Notes under the pieces: model-generated
The model's input: only the letters and a program-made list of their open reading frames with translations
The model's database searches: none
What the model was told of the DNA's origin: nothing
In this document: positions 1-13,500 of the stretch, in pieces
Layout of the letters: each line of letters opens with the position of its first letter
How positions within the stretch are numbered: position 1 is the first letter of the stretch
DNA from: Heterotrichella gracilis
Lineage: Eukaryota; Sar; Xanthophyceae; Tribonematales; Xanthonemataceae
DNA: 64,000 nt
Direction: 5' to 3'
Assembly: GCA_032358255.1 (NCBI GenBank)
Contig: JAULBX010022187.1
Span: forward strand, 62,001 to 126,000
Program-made: the position numbers and the translations under genes

Positions 1-3000
1 ACCCCCTCTCCCCAGAATTTCACTTACGTACTACCGCTGTGAACCGCAGCCGCTCGTTTCCCTGCCTGTGCGCTGTCTGCAGCCGTGCCTTGACCACATC
101 CAAGGGGTTGGTCAGTACAGCAGACGTCAGCCCGGACGCTATTCCCGCCCCTATCTGCAAATGCAATGTAATCAACAATGAGAACAATGAAGTGAAATTT
201 GTATGCATACACGAGATATGTGATATCTCTGCAACGATTATGCCATCCAAAAAAGACATTGCCAACATGTCTGACGGCCACATCGCTGTGTTTTGACAAA
301 TGCGACGCTTGAAGCCTGGACTATCATGTTTAATTAAGTCCTGGATTGGATTTCCCGTCTTCTGGGAACGTCTTCTGGGAATGTTTTGACAAATACACAA
401 CAATTGAATTTATAATTGCCAGGAATGTCAAGGAAGTCGGCCACTGGACACATGCAATACCACCAAGTATATGGTAAAAAAATAATAGCAATCCCTTGTT
501 TCGGTGCATCTGCAATAGACTGTTTCTGATTTACAGTCTATTATCGAGATAAGGACCCTCCCTAGTGCAAGGCCAATAGTAAAGGTTGAGCCGATGACGG
601 CTTGGAACGCCTTTTGTTTGTTTGTTTGTTTGTAAAGGTTGAGACTGCCCGAGAGAAACCAGCTCTGCCCCACCTGCACTCCCATGATTTGCCCCCCAGT
701 GCGCGCCTGGTGGCTGTCAGTCACCCCCCAGGTGTCCAAATGACCCCACAGCACTTTCTGGTAGGCGCTGTATGCGCTCCACCAGATGGCGGATGAGGGC
801 GCATACATGGCGATGCTGGCGCCAAAGCCGCGGTACAGCCCCCGCAGCCCATTCTCCCTGTGGGCCATAGTGGTATAGTGACGTGACACCACACAATGTT
901 TGCCCAGTGGAAATTCCCAGGTGTACATATCCACTGCTACTGGTTATAATTGCAAACACAATATCCAAATGTACACCGATGACGGCTGGGAATGCCTTTT
1001 GTTTGTTTGCTTGTTTGTACACCACAGTGGCATGAGCCAGTCATTGGCCATGGGATTGGGATTTGGGGCTGTGCAGTAGAAAAACGATCATTCCATCACA
1101 ATAATATTGCATAAGCCATTGGTTGGGCTTTCACCAGGTGCACCCACACCCACCTCACAATGATCCGCGCCATTTCCGCACCGCTGGGCCGATACGCCTG
1201 GGCCCCCCTCGCACCACCACCACCACCACTGGTGCTGGTGCTGGCCTCGCCCCCCACCAGCATCTGTCGCTGGCTGACCACATCAATGGGCACAACCACC
1301 AGCTGGGTGGCAAGGGAAGCGGTACCTCCTGCTAGGAAGGAGGCCGCACCTGCAAGAAGTAATTTAAAACCTAAGCTATGCAATCATCCCCACGCGAACA
1401 TTGCCAAACCCGCCCAAATGCACCAATCCACTTCATCGCCCAACATTGCAGGCAATTAATATCGTGTTTAAAGAGGAGGGACCCTGCACAAATAGGTTTC
1501 CTTTGCGTATAACGTAATGCATATGAGTGGATTTGGATTCCTACAAGGGCCAAACCCGATTTCGCCCGGGGCCATGCCCTGCATACCTGCCCTGGCGGCG
1601 TCGCTGAGTTCCACCGGTGAGCGCTCCAGCAGGTCAGCGGTGCGAGCCTTGGTGAACTCGAGGGTGCCTAGGTACACCTGCGATTGATGGAGGAGGTTTG
1701 CAGCCTTTCATGCTGGTAGTATTCATGTGCACGCTGCTGCACACCACGCATGCTTTGAGTTTGCATGCGTGACTGCTGCTGGGCTGGTTGATTAAGTATC
1801 CCGAGGACAGCACTGCGAAGGTACATCCATTGAATGCCCGCTATCGGAGATACGCATATAAGCAATGCCACACATTTATTGGAAACATGCACAGCATACA
1901 TACAGCTTTCTCTTTTTTTATGCCACCCATTGGTCCCAAGGACATTGACCACTTTGAGAAATTCCCATTCAGCTTCCAATTGGTCCTGATTAACTTCCCG
2001 AGTTTATTTGACCACCTTGCCTCCTCGGCATGGGGCGCTGTTCTCCGCCAGCCATGACATGCAGAATAAAATCCTAGGCTAGATGCTTGTATTCCGGGAC
2101 TGAATCGCACCATTCTGGCGGGTATGGTCCCAAAGACGGTGGTTGCAAACCCCCGGTACAGTCCCACCGCTCCATCCCTCTTCAGGATGTCCTTGGCTAC
2201 CTTCACAGCTCCCTGCAACCAGCATTTTCCCCACTGCTCAATACATGTGCATGGAAAAGTAATATAGAGGGCAGCGCCACTATAAACCTTGCTGCAAGGC
2301 TCTAGGCAACCTAGGGAAAATCACTGAGCCGGCTGTCAGTGATAGTACCATTTTACTCTGCACAGAACATTAATATATTATGCAGGTGATGGCTGTGACA
2401 AGCACCGCCAATGCACAGAGTTAGGCATGGTGCACTGGCACACATGGCCGTGTGGGTACCCTGGGTTAGGGTTTAGGTGCAAGGGTTTCACCAGGCACGC
2501 ACCCGCAGCCCTGTTGGCGCTCCGTCAATGGCCATCTGCCGCGTCTTGACAACGGATAGCGGGTATAGACATGTTGTGACGCCCTGTGTAGCACCGGATG
2601 GTTGTTGGATGCACACCCTAGCCCCCGCCTAGACGGGGCAGAGCCACTTGTTGCACTTTCATGGTGACATAAGCGAACACCGCCAGCCAATGCCATGATT
2701 CGAAAGTTGTAATTTCTTACTTCTTATTTGGAAAACACGCACAAACCCAGCGATTGCCAGCTCGAGTGGGGCATGAGTCAGAGCATGAGTCATGGACAGT
2801 GCATATGCATGCATATGTGCAGTCACCAAGCAGGATATGATCCACCGTGGGGCCTTTGAAGTGGGCTATCGCCCGTCCCGCTTGTATATAAATCGGGTGC
2901 TGGAACCCACTGGAAAGGCTTTAGGAACGTACCGAGAACAGCCCCGCTCCCACCACAAAGAATTTCTTCTTGTCCAGCCTACACCAGTTGGCCTCGAGGT

Positions 3001-3022
3001 CAGCAACAGGGTTATAATTCAT
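1..3022 (-). CDS. SLC25A44-like mitochondrial carrier (3' end off window)
   Basis: Mitochondrial inner-membrane carrier of the SLC25A44 type; the mammalian member moves branched-chain amino acids. Spliced exons: 3022..2933, 2583..2503, 2212..2111, 1677..1587, 1349..1154, 857..674, 154..28; all phases agree (290 codons plus 1 nt). The last exon donor is GTAAGT at 27-22, so the final exon lies beyond the left edge. The start is the ATG at 3022, giving MNYNPVADLEANW then LDKKKFFVVGAG, matching the family N-terminus. The three carrier signatures are visible: YPLSVVKTRQ (about residue 37), VPIDVVSQRQ and NPLDVVKARLQ. The non-canonical first motif (Ser where Asp is usual) and the second motif lacking the Lys/Arg are typical of SLC25A44 and not of generic carriers. 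GLYRGF occurs twice. Introns 5 and 6 each carry a short retroposon insertion. The substrate in this organism is inferred from family only. Confidence 0.9.
591..631 (+). mobile_element. 5'-truncated non-LTR retroposon tail, copy 1
   Basis: A 41-bp insertion (starts CCGATGACGGCTTGGAACGC, ends in a GTTT repeat tail) flanked by a 12-bp direct repeat GTAAAGGTTGAG at 579-590 and 632-643. The target-site duplication plus simple-repeat tail is the signature of LINE-machinery retroposition. It lies in the last complete intron of the carrier gene, opposite to the gene. Confidence 0.75.
977..1015 (+). mobile_element. 5'-truncated non-LTR retroposon tail, copy 2
   Basis: Second copy of the same tail (CGATGACGGCTGGGAATGCC then a GTTT-type repeat), flanked by TGTACAC(C) at 970-977 and 1016-1023. 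It sits in intron 5 of the carrier gene, same orientation as copy 1, with a few substitutions relative to it. Confidence 0.7.
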
Positions 3023-4610
3023 ATTGGAAGCATTACTGTGTACCTAGCAACGTAGACAGTTGGGTTTACCTTTGCCAGTCAATTTCCACTGGCGCGCCTG
3101 CGCTTTGGCCCTCCGCCATGAGTGTTACTAGTACTCCGACTCGGTGCTGCCAACCCTGCTCCCAAACCAACCTCTGGCACCCTCCACTTGCGTTTGTCTA
3201 CAGGTAACCTCAACTTTCAGCGGCAAGTCCCTTCTAATAGTGAGACCACCATGTCATGACTTGATCAGGTTGTACAACCTGGTGAGAAACCGACTACTAG
3301 GTTTATCAACCCACAGATACAGTGTGATTTTGATGCACAATTAGTGACATGGAACAGTGCTGCACAGTTGTCTCAAGACAAACTTCGTCTGCCCCAATCG
3401 TGCCATAACGAAAAAAGAAGCAAGCCAGGTCTGCCCAAAGCCAGGGGACAACGTTTAGGGTTGATTAGGGTTTTAACCCTGCTGGGTATTCCCTTTCCCC
3501 ACGCATCGCGTACCCTCGACATATCCTTCAGGCCACCAACTTCAAAGCAGCCTGCGAAATTGCAAGCCACACCAGCAAAGGCGAAACCCTGGTGAAAAGT
3601 GCAACTTGCAACCCTTGTCACACAGGTCGTGTACCTGGCCAATACTCTTATAACTGCCTAGGTAACAAAAGAACACCTGACCGGGTGCAGTACATACAGT
3701 ACACTGGCACGAACATGCACAAAGTCAAGACAAGCCACAGGGAACCTAAGCACACCGCAGTTTGCTCACACAAGCACTATGAATTAAGGCCTACGGTAGT
3801 CAAAAACAACTTTTTGTGGATTCACGTTTGTGTTGCGCTAGTTTGACAGAGGGCAGCAACTGATCAAACAGGAGCACTGTCAGGAGCAGCAAGCCACAGC
3901 CGAGTCTTTTCTTGCCTACGCCAGCTGCACGAGAGAAACACTAAATACCATACAATTAACGACACAAGCATTGCATTGAAACGACCTTAAGGAATAAATT
4001 GTTCACTTTTAGTCAATTTTAGTCTTGGACCAACCAGCTGTCAGGTAAAAGCTGACTGTATATAGCCACACAACCAAGCGCTTGCAAAAACAAAGTGCAC
4101 TGCCCTAATCCCTGTTGATAATAAAAGCAGTGCAATGGAAATGAATTGCAACTGTGTATCAGCACAGCGTAGACAAGTCACCAACGCTCAAAAGGGAAGA
4201 TAATTTTCACCGTTGTGCAGCACCCTGGCACCCATTTAGACACTCATGTTCACTGTGCATCGCTGTGCCGTGCATCGCTGGCTGGCAACATGAACAGAAT
4301 TATACCGACTATGTAACAGGGCGATGTCAACTGGGAGTGCCTTTCACTGTAACTGAAAATAGCGTGTCGAGTAGCCTTTGGCAATATTCTGGCCTCAATG
4401 GCTCGAACCTTGCCCCAAAATGGCTCTTCATCCACCCATCCATGTCCCTTGCGCCCCCACACGCGTTCCTCCTCTTGATCATCGCCGCAATGTGCCACAA
4501 TCCAATGGTCTCCTCAACCATGTTCCCGATCCAACCACTGACCCAACACCAGCCATGCAAGGACCTTCAAGCCCTACTCACTTCCCCACCACGCCCACCA
4601 GATGAGGCGA
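3023..4610. other. Intergenic: carrier 5' side / kinase 3' side
   Basis: Spacer between two minus-strand genes. It should hold the carrier promoter (near 3050-3300) and the kinase 3' UTR. I see no convincing exon, RNA gene or repeat; the open frames here lack splice-compatible neighbours and protein-like composition. Confidence 0.5.
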
Positions 4611-7600
4611 TCACGATGTCGCCACTTCTGTCGATATCCTCGGCGTATCCTGGTCACTGGCAGGGCTGGTGCTCTTTGCCACGTCTGAATCTGATGCCCG
4701 CCCGCCATGCATCAGCATCTTGAACATGGACTTGAGGGTAGTTGACTTGCCGGACCGAGATGGGGTGCCCTTGGTGGCAAGGGTGGTGGGTGGCGTTGCG
4801 TCCACCACAGGGCCTGCGCCTGCTCCCTCCCCAGTGGCCATCACACTGAAAGAGTATGACTTGCCAAGCTTGGGCTGCGACAAAGGAAACAGCCAGCTCA
4901 GCCATGTGGATACCACACATTCCCCTCCCTTCTGCACGCTACTATTAACCCTAGACACTTTGATGCTGTACAAGCAACAACAACCCAGAAGCTCTGCCCC
5001 ACAGCAAGCACAGCGCAGCAAAATTGTTAATTGCTTGCCTGCAGCTGAACCTTGAAGCAGTAGACATGGGGATGATAGATGCCCTTCCCCATGAAACAAT
5101 CACATTTATGACAAACTGTGCTCCACAACCGCCTCATCCTTTACCTTGCCAGGCGCTGCCCCCTCCTGGTGGTTGCGCACACTCCAGATTTTGCGCAGCA
5201 TGCGCATGGTCTTGCTGCGGCCCGGGGGGGCGCGGGAGGTTGATGCGCTGCTGACTGACGAGGCCCCATCCGCCATGTCGGCGGGTGCCATGGTGGAGGT
5301 CATGGAGGGGGGGGAGGAGGTGATCATGGGGGAGCTCTGCACCAGTGCACACACATGGCCCTGTCAAGTATCGGCATGTGCAGAATGCAGTTGCAGTCAC
5401 ATGACAGACCGCATTGCTGTGATGGGCAATGGAATGTGCCATCATGGAGCGGTGCTTGCAAGGCAGCCATTCTCATCTGTGGCCTTGCTTCTGCCAGCAT
5501 GCCACCACCCGCCCCACCCCAAGCTGCACACACACAGATGCTGCGAGCCAATCACCACACCCATGCACATGCACATTCCCCGCCACCCACCCATGCCCCT
5601 CAGTGCACAGTGGGGGTCCAGCAGCATCACCCAGCGTTGTGGCCCTCACCTGCTGCGAGCTTGCCACCGAGTCCGTCCCCTCCGTGCGCTGCTGCGTGAG
5701 ACCGGTTTTCTTGACAGTGCCGGCGGAGAAGGAGGGCACCACACCCGCAATGGCAAGCTGGCCTGCAACCACGACCATGATGTTGCAGGCAAACACAGTG
5801 AAGGGTGAGGCATACCCAGGCATGCTAATCTGGCTCCAAAAACTTACCCCTACTTACTACTTACAGTAAAAGGACCTGAAAAATGTCAAGCGACATACCA
5901 AATCATGCACATACTACAGCACACACCCTTCCCCACACACGACCCCATGCCCTTGGCCACGCACCCACGGAATTGTCTGCTGCGCGCATGGCAGACCAGT
6001 AGCGCTCCTCCACGCTGCCTGCGCTGTCCATCAGGGCCTCCTTGCTGGGACTCTTCAGGGGCCGCGCCAGGGTCTGCAGGCGCAGCATGTGCGCGGTGAC
6101 GAAGGGGTGGGCCAGCAGGCGCTCCGCGGAGGGGCGTTTCAGGGGGTCGCGCGCGAGCATCTGGGAAATGGGGAGGAAATGTAAATGGGTCAGCCAGCCA
6201 TGTGCAGCTTTGTAGAGTAGATTTGTATGGTTCGTGGCTTTTACGGTGCATTTAGCACACTTCATCACGGCGTGATGGCATGCCTTCAAGTCTATGTGTG
6301 ATGCATTGTGTCTGTTGCGACCTTACCCCCCACCCACCATCTGCCACCTGGCACGCACCTGTGTGATGAGCGAGACGCAGCCCGTTGACAGGCGGGAGGG
6401 CAGCGCACGCATGCGGCCCTCGGCAATGGCGGCCTTGGTCTCAGCCTTGGTCTCACCCTCAAAGGGGAGGTTGCCTGCACACCCAACAGCAATCAGCAGC
6501 CCAAATTTTGAGCACATGCATCCCAAAAGTGGACGATTAGAATATTAAAATAGATGTTCACTGCAGGCGCTGGTGAAAGCACCTTCAATCCATCCAGCTC
6601 ACAAGCAAGAGCATGCATCTCAGTCTTCGCACCACTGACAGGCGCAAGCCAACCACCGGTGAACGCACCTCGTCAATGTTGTACCCATTACTTTTTGTGC
6701 CAGCTGAGCAGCCAGGCCAGCAATTTTATGCTTACCCCTGTTCAAGAGGCTTGACAAATTTCCAATCTCGTAGATTAATTGCCAATCTCTCATTCTGTTT
6801 ATCGCATTTTCATGCAACCCAATGAACGCAACCCAAAAGGTCAGAGCAAAAAGTGAAGTAAAACCAGCTGTAATATTCGAATAATATCTGGCGACCACCG
6901 GGTAACTCATGCAATGGTGTTGCCTTCCTGATCAAACCCTTATGAGGGTTTTCTCACCTGTGACCAGCTCATACAGCGTGACTCCCAGCGCCCATATGTC
7001 TACCTTCTCGTTGCATGGCCGGATGTCCTTCACCTTGACAGCGCCGCTCACCACTAGGTCAACGGCAGGCAGGGAGACCACCTGCAAGGGGAGGGGCACG
7101 AAAGGGGAAACAAGGGGAAGGGAGGTCAACCTGCCGAGAATATTAATGAGGAGGGAAACAGGGGGAAACTTTGTTGTGGACCTGAGCAAGGAGGTATAAA
7201 AAAGAAAACATAAGCAGGGGGACGTAGGTGACAAAGGAAACAGGGAGAATGGACACTACAGGGGAATGCTTGTGTCACCCCTCTTCCTGTCAACCCCTTG
7301 AAATCCGCCCGCTCACCTCTGGCGCCATGTACTCAATGGTGCCCACCGGCGAGATTGCCTTCTCCTGGCGCATGCTCATGGTCAGCCCAAAGTCACCCAG
7401 CCGCACGCCGCCATCCGCGGCAATAAATATGTTCTCGAGCTTGATGTCCCTGAGGCAGGTGCCGGCACAGGGGTCAGAACAGGGCAGGGTCCAATTCAGG
7501 CTGTCCGGACACCGCATGCATAACTGTTTCTTGGTTTGCAGTGCATATGCATTGCACATCGCAAGATGCACACACAATCGGTCGCATGCATTCCCCCAAC

Positions 7601-9165
7601 CCAACCCATGCGATCGTGTACACTTTATTTACGCCACTGGCGCAGCAGGCACAATCCACACTCGCACCTCCTCTCCCCCCCCACCCCCTCCGCACCTGTG
7701 TATTATGTCCAGCGCGTGCAGGTGGCGCAGAGAGCACAGCAGCGGGAACGCCACCTCCGCCACCACACGGCCCTCAGCAAATGCCCTCCCCTCACCCAGC
7801 AGCTTGTCCAGCAGGTCTCCACCCGAGCAGTACTCCATGACCAGGCTGATGTGGCGGTCATCCTGGAAGGCGCCGTGGAAGCCGGTGATGTAGGGGACGC
7901 TGCGGGGGGGGGGCGGGGAGTGGGGGGTGAGGAGGGGGGGTTGAGCAGCGTGGGGCAGGGAAACATGATGAGGAAATACTGCAAATCCTACAATATTGGC
8001 AAGCCAGACAAATCGCCTTAGGATAGCTCATGCCCTTTAGGGTTTAGGGTTTGGGCTAGCTGATGTGCCCCGCTCACCGTTCTCTTGCCATGTAGATCAT
8101 CATGGCGATCTCTCTGCGGATGGCGCGCAGCTTTGATGGCGACACCTTGCTCTTCTCGTACACCTTGATGGCCACCTTGCGCCCGCCGTATTTGCGGCAA
8201 ATGGCCGAGTAGATTATGGTGTCCCTGCAAGAGGAGATGGTGGGAACAGGCAGCTTCGAAGGGCTGAAGTGGGCAGGCAGGGAGCCAGAGGTCAAGGTCA
8301 GGACCTAGTTGGAGGGTGCTGATTTATATAACAGTGCACCAACAGGGTAAGCGATGGGGCACACGTTGAGGAGTATAGAGAGTGAAGCTAGCTGGCGGTC
8401 GTGCAAGGCCAAATCTTGGCGGGAAGGGTTTTTAAACGTTCAAACAAGGTCGCTGAACCAAAGCACCCGGGTGGATATATTGCAGCTAAAGCAGTAGCTG
8501 TAAACAAATAGCTGCTTTGCTGCACAGGTGAACGGATGGGTACTGGATAAGGCAGTGCAACGCTACTGGCTGACGAGCAACGGAGTGCATGGGCTGCACC
8601 TAAAAATGAATGAGCAACCATCGTGTCAACAACGTGTCTGTTTCGTGACTGACTGGAAGAAGGAAGGGTTGTACCGGTACACATAGTGGTCGGGATGCAG
8701 GTTGTAAGGTGTCTATCAGCGGTACCGGGCTTGACGACAGCTGCCTAATTGCAGGGTTCAAAAAGGGTACAGACAGGTCGGTCTGGCAGGGCTGTTGCAA
8801 GGCAAACTGAGCTAGTCACAAAAGCTGTGTTGCTGTGTGAGGTTGACAACTGACAGTGCTAGCTCAACCGACTGTGTTTGCCACTCATTGCACTTCATGG
8901 CCCCCATTTGGGGCCACCAGGACCACCTGCAGATCAGCCTGAACCAAACCACGATGACTTACTTTCCCTTCCCCACTGCGACCCTGTCTTCAAAGTCTTC
9001 AAGGGCCCACGGGCCCCTAGGGAGGACTGGTATCTCGCCCTTGCACAGGGCATCCCAACAGGCCCCGTCACTCTCGGGGGCAGAGCTCGAAGCCTGGGTC
9101 TCCACAAGCCCTGCTCCCGGCTGGGATGAGGACTCCATCGCTGACTCGGTATTCTGTGTCTCCAT
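4611..9165 (-). CDS. Serine/threonine protein kinase, 563 aa, 10 exons
   Basis: Complete kinase gene. Exons: 9165..8963, 8224..8078, 7899..7696, 7449..7317, 7081..6958, 6474..6359, 6160..5965, 5762..5650, 5336..5145, 4874..4611; phases agree throughout and the sum is 564 codons with TGA. Residues 1-55 are a Ser/Gln-rich leader. The kinase domain follows: glycine-loop VGKGKDTIIYS, catalytic Lys88 in VAIKVYEK, HRD at 184-186 with Asn191, DFG at 204-206, and MAPE at 226-229 after GTIEY. A lobe ending RDPLKRPSAERLLAHPFV closes the domain. The roughly 200-residue tail is Ser/Thr/Ala-rich with basic patches such as KTMRMLRKIWSVR, likely regulatory. The TIEYMAPEV activation segment resembles a kinase family abundant in chlorophytes; the exact subfamily and substrate are not clear. 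An alternative end at the TAA near 5111 would result if the last intron is retained. The start is the first ATG in frame with the glycine loop. Confidence 0.9.
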
Positions 9166-9454
9166 TCTACAAGCAATCACCTAACAAAGGGAGCACAGAG
9201 ACTTGCACAACCACAACGCTGAAAACCGTGCATAGGGAACAGCGGTATTCAGTACCAAGGACACACAAGGTCACGGAAAGTGGCTCCTGGCTAGCTGCAG
9301 TGGCAGTGGCATGCCAGGGATGGCCTGAACGCAGGGATGGATGCTTGGTCTGCAGAGTTCCAGTCACAAAACTTTGCCTGCAGGCTACGTAGCGCAAGTT
9401 TAGCCGCAGTCCAAAACGGTTCTGGCCTAAAAGCCTCCAGCTTCGGCAGACCTG

Positions 9455-10041
9455 TCGCGACAGTCTTTGTGAGCTGCGATCAGTCGCCTCGAGCTGGAGC
9501 GGCGGGAACGATGGCGGGAAGAATCCAGTGAAATCCTCGAGGTCCCGCCGCCCGCCGCTGCCGCCGCCATCCAGCTCGGCGATCACCTGTTCGGCTTGGT
9601 CCAAGGCGATGTGGCTGTTGTGGCAGAAAAGGCATGTTCACATGATGCAGCTGCCTCTCGTGTTAACAAAAAGACCCACAATAGGGTCATTCGTTCAGGC
9701 AGGGTTTTGGCGCGTTTCGTACAGCAGAGCTGTGTTGTGTACACAAGGGTGCAGGGGTGTGATTAGACAGCTAGTGCCCAACAAAGGGCGACCACTCAAA
9801 ACTGATTGGTGTCCAGTTGCACTGACGCACGTCACAGGGCAGGTTTTGGACGTACTCCTGAAAGACACTGCCAACCGTGCTGGTACGTTTTGCTGCTCAC
9901 CTGTTGGGTGTTGTTCACAGTGTTAGGGGGGTTGTTGGTGTGCATTCCACAGGCAAATACAGACCTGCGGCTCACACAGCTGGTGTTCTTGCTGATCCGT
10001 ACTGCGTAAGCTGATGTAATTGTGTGGAGCTGCCTCGCCAT
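9455..10041 (-). CDS. Possible small gene or upstream exons (weak)
   Basis: Two open stretches splice in phase: 10041..9965 reads MARQLHTITSAYAVRISKN, rich in Ser/Thr/Arg like a transit peptide, and 9614 downward reads HIALDQAEQVIAELD then a Gly-rich linker and acidic DLEDF. The donor (GTCTGT) is weak and I cannot define the 3' end; the frame stays open to 9167, next to the kinase start. This could be a short plastid protein gene or extra 5' exons of the kinase. I do not recognise the sequence. Confidence 0.3.
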
Positions 10042-10503
10042 GTTCTGGCATGTCATGTGCGTATCCACCACACGATGGCATATGCATGCATGCGTGGACG
10101 AGTAGGAGTATCTCTGCACTGGTTACCTACACGACCTTCGCCTCCTGCTGCGCGTATATGCATCAGCACGTTCCCCCAAGACCTCTTACGGTTGACTTCC
10201 CCCCCCCCCAACCCCCACCACACGCCACACTCTCACCCCACCCACCACCTGATCTAGTGTCCTTGCGTACCACGACCCCCTTCTGCATATGACCAGGGGC
10301 AATTGCAACCTGTCTATGACCATACAGCATCCTTTGCTAGTATTTTCTCGGGTGTAACCCACCAATGGCAGGGACCATGCTTTGCAGGTACACTAGGACA
10401 TTGTACTAGGGCTGTGTTATGCATACACCCTAAGCAATAACACAAATTCTTCACTCACCTACAGCTTATAAGGAGTCACAGCATCTGGCAAGGAGCAGCC
10501 ACG

Positions 10504-13500
10504 ATGTCCCTCACAATACGCACCTCCGGTGGCGCCACCAGCACCAGCACCAGCACCAGCACCATCCCACCCCACCACGGCCTGAGGCGCACCGCCAGCC
10601 ACGCAACACCCTCCGTAGTCCACCGGAGGCGGCATGTGATTGGGGGCGTGCGGCGGTTGGGTAGCACCATCCACCGGCATGTGCGCCGGCCGCTGTGTCT
10701 GGCTGTGGTGGGTCCCCAGGGGGGAAGTGGCACGTCACCGGCGGGGGGGAGCACGGGGCCCAAGGTGGTCATTGTAGGCGGAGGGTGGGCAGGTGCGTAA
10801 CAAGGCGAGGAATGGATATTGATGCAGTATTAATGCATGAACGCCATCAACCGGATAAAGCCCCCAGGCTTTTGGTTGTTGACCATTTGCTCTACCACAG
10901 TTTGCCTGAAGCAATAATTGCTAATCGCGGCGATGGCAGTTTCAGCCACTGGTGTGCATCTGTGGGTCTTTTGCCTAGATCCCCGCTGTGTCCCGTCACG
11001 GCATCTTGCAGTTGCCAGAAAGTGAAACCCTTGAGTAGGGTTTGTTGCACCACACCAAAAATGTGCTTTTGAGCCCTTGCGTAGGGTTTGGTGCCGCCAA
11101 GCACTTGGCTGAGGAGGGTTTCCAGGTGACCCTGGTTGACGCCGCTGCCAACCCAGGGGGGCTGTCAGCTGGGTGGAGGACCAAGGAGGGGAGGGCGGTG
11201 GAGGCGGGGGTCAAGGGGTTCTGGTACCAGGTGGGGAGGAGGGGGTGGGTGGTGGGGGGCTGCAGGTGGTGTTGGTGATGTCAGCTGGTCAGCTGCAACG
11301 GCATGAGACACAATGGCACATGGGGCACGCTCACATGCAGAAGAGCACAAATGGCACCGTGGACGATTGCATGGAGCACAATCGCATGGATTGTGATCAC
11401 ACGAGGCACGGTGGCATGTTTGGGGCTATGTGCAGGTTGTGCATTTTGTCGGTGACCCCATGCCATGCGGCACCCATCACATCGCATGCAATCACCTATG
11501 GCTTCACTCATCATATGCCTGAGCACCTCAAACCCTACCCCCCTCCCCTCCCCTCCCGCAGTACGCCAACATCTTCTCCCTTGTGCGGGAGTTGGACATA
11601 CCCTGGCCCTTCACGCCCTTCACCACATCTGGCTTCTGGTCACCCCAGGGCCTCACCACGCAGGCGCCGGTGTTCAGCGAGCAGATCCGGCTGCCAACCA
11701 TGCTGGGCCAGTTTGTGCACACCTTCAACCTGTTCGAGTGAGTGGGAGTGTGTGTGGGGGGGAGGGTTATGTGAAGAGATGGCACCAGATTGTATGCTAA
11801 AGTTTGGTGGGTGCACTGGGGGCCAAATTGGATGCGTTGTCGACCCTTTTGATGTGGTGGGTGGATAGGATTGTCAAGGGTAATGAAAGAATAATTAGTT
11901 CTATCATTATATATTAACCTTGGTTTCGTTTAGGGTTTTAATGGACAAAATGAGGCAATGTATTTTCACTCCTTCACCCTGATCATAAACCCCTAAACCT
12001 AAGCCTGGTGCCTTGCTCCAGGCGCATCCCCCTCCAGGACCGCGCTACCATGTTTCCCCTGCTGCTGGCCGCCATCGACTATGATACCTCCCCGGAGACC
12101 TACGAGCGGTGCGCACTTCTCTCTGTCATCCGTTCCCCATGTCTACTGCACCAGGTCATTTGTTGTGCGTGTGCAAATTATGCATGCAGCGTCCGTCCTG
12201 TTTTGCAGTTCATTGCCCTGGACCTTGGCAGATTATGATGTTCCCTCACCCCCAATCTTTTTCTGTTTCTGTGGCCATTGTGACCAGGGTGCTTCAATTG
12301 CCTAAGGTGACGATGGATAAAAATAAGCAAAACAACAGAACAATGACAATATCTGCCCGTCAAACAAATCAACCTCATGATATTGTGGGCGCCCTCTTTT
12401 GAAACCTCCTGTCATCCTGCCATCAAACCTCGGCTTCCCCATCACCCCCTAAAGCCCCTTCCCTCCATTAGTATACCTTCCACCGCCCCTTCCAGGTATG
12501 ACAAGATGAGTGCCTTGGACCTGTTCCGATCATATGGCCTGAGCCAGGCGATGTACGAGGGCTTCCTGCGACCCCTCCTCCTTGTGGGGCTGTTTGCTCC
12601 CCCTGAGCAGCTGTCAGCTGGGGCCATGCTGGGGACGTTCTACTTTTATGGTGCGCGGGGAGCGGGGGGAAGGTGCAAAATGAGCGTGATAGACTGTACA
12701 TGCGGAGGTGGCAATTGTTCCCTGTTGAGAACAGTGCATTCGTTCCCTGCGAGCAGAAAACGAATGGCAAAAGCAGATCTGCTCGAGCAAAGTGCGCGAC
12801 TGGGCACAAATACTGCAACAATTGTGATATGATCTGAATGGCATCAATTTTTTCTTGTTGCCGGGCGCTGTATATGTCATATACAAAACTCAGTACAATT
12901 AAGAATGCTTTAAGTAAAATTTGTATTCTCCTGCCGCAGCGCTGGCGCACCAGTACGACTTTGACGTGTGCTGGTGCAAGGGGAGTGTGGCGGAGCGCAT
13001 TTTTGACCCCCTCATCGCCCGTATCACATCCGCGGGGGGCGAGATCAAGGGGTCAACCGTGGTGACAGATGTGGTGGTGGATGATTACGGGCGCACCACG
13101 GGGGTGCGGGCCAAGTCATTGGACAAGGGGGAGGACACATTCTATGAGGCGGATTACGTCATTTTTGGTGTGGGGGTGTCAGGTGGGTGGGGATTGTAAT
13201 GCTGAGAAAAAGCCACAGCATTTTGTTTTGTGAGTGTGTGTAAATTGTCCATCGATCAACAGGCTAAGGAGATATGTAGTTGTGTGTCAGGATTGTGATT
13301 CTAACGATTTATGCACCATTGTAAATGACACCACTTGCCGCAGGGCCCTTTGACATGTTGCCTAAACCCTAGCCCGCATGGCGTTCTCTGTACAAGGGCG
13401 GGACTGCGAGAACCAGTAGCCAATCGCGTCATTAAGTACTCTGTAAGTTGCCAAGTAGAAAAACCTGCTCCTCGTGCTCCCGCAGGCATGCAGAAGATTA

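Noticed and set aside
5106-5145. Kinase C-terminus ending at the TAA near 5111
   Set aside because: A clean phase-0 donor at 5144 and acceptor at 4875 join to an 87-residue Ser/Thr-rich exon of matching composition with its own stop.
10459-10772. Several open minus frames opposite exon 1 of the desaturase-like gene
   Set aside because: Products of GC-rich low-complexity ACC/AGC repeats on the coding strand; no independent support.
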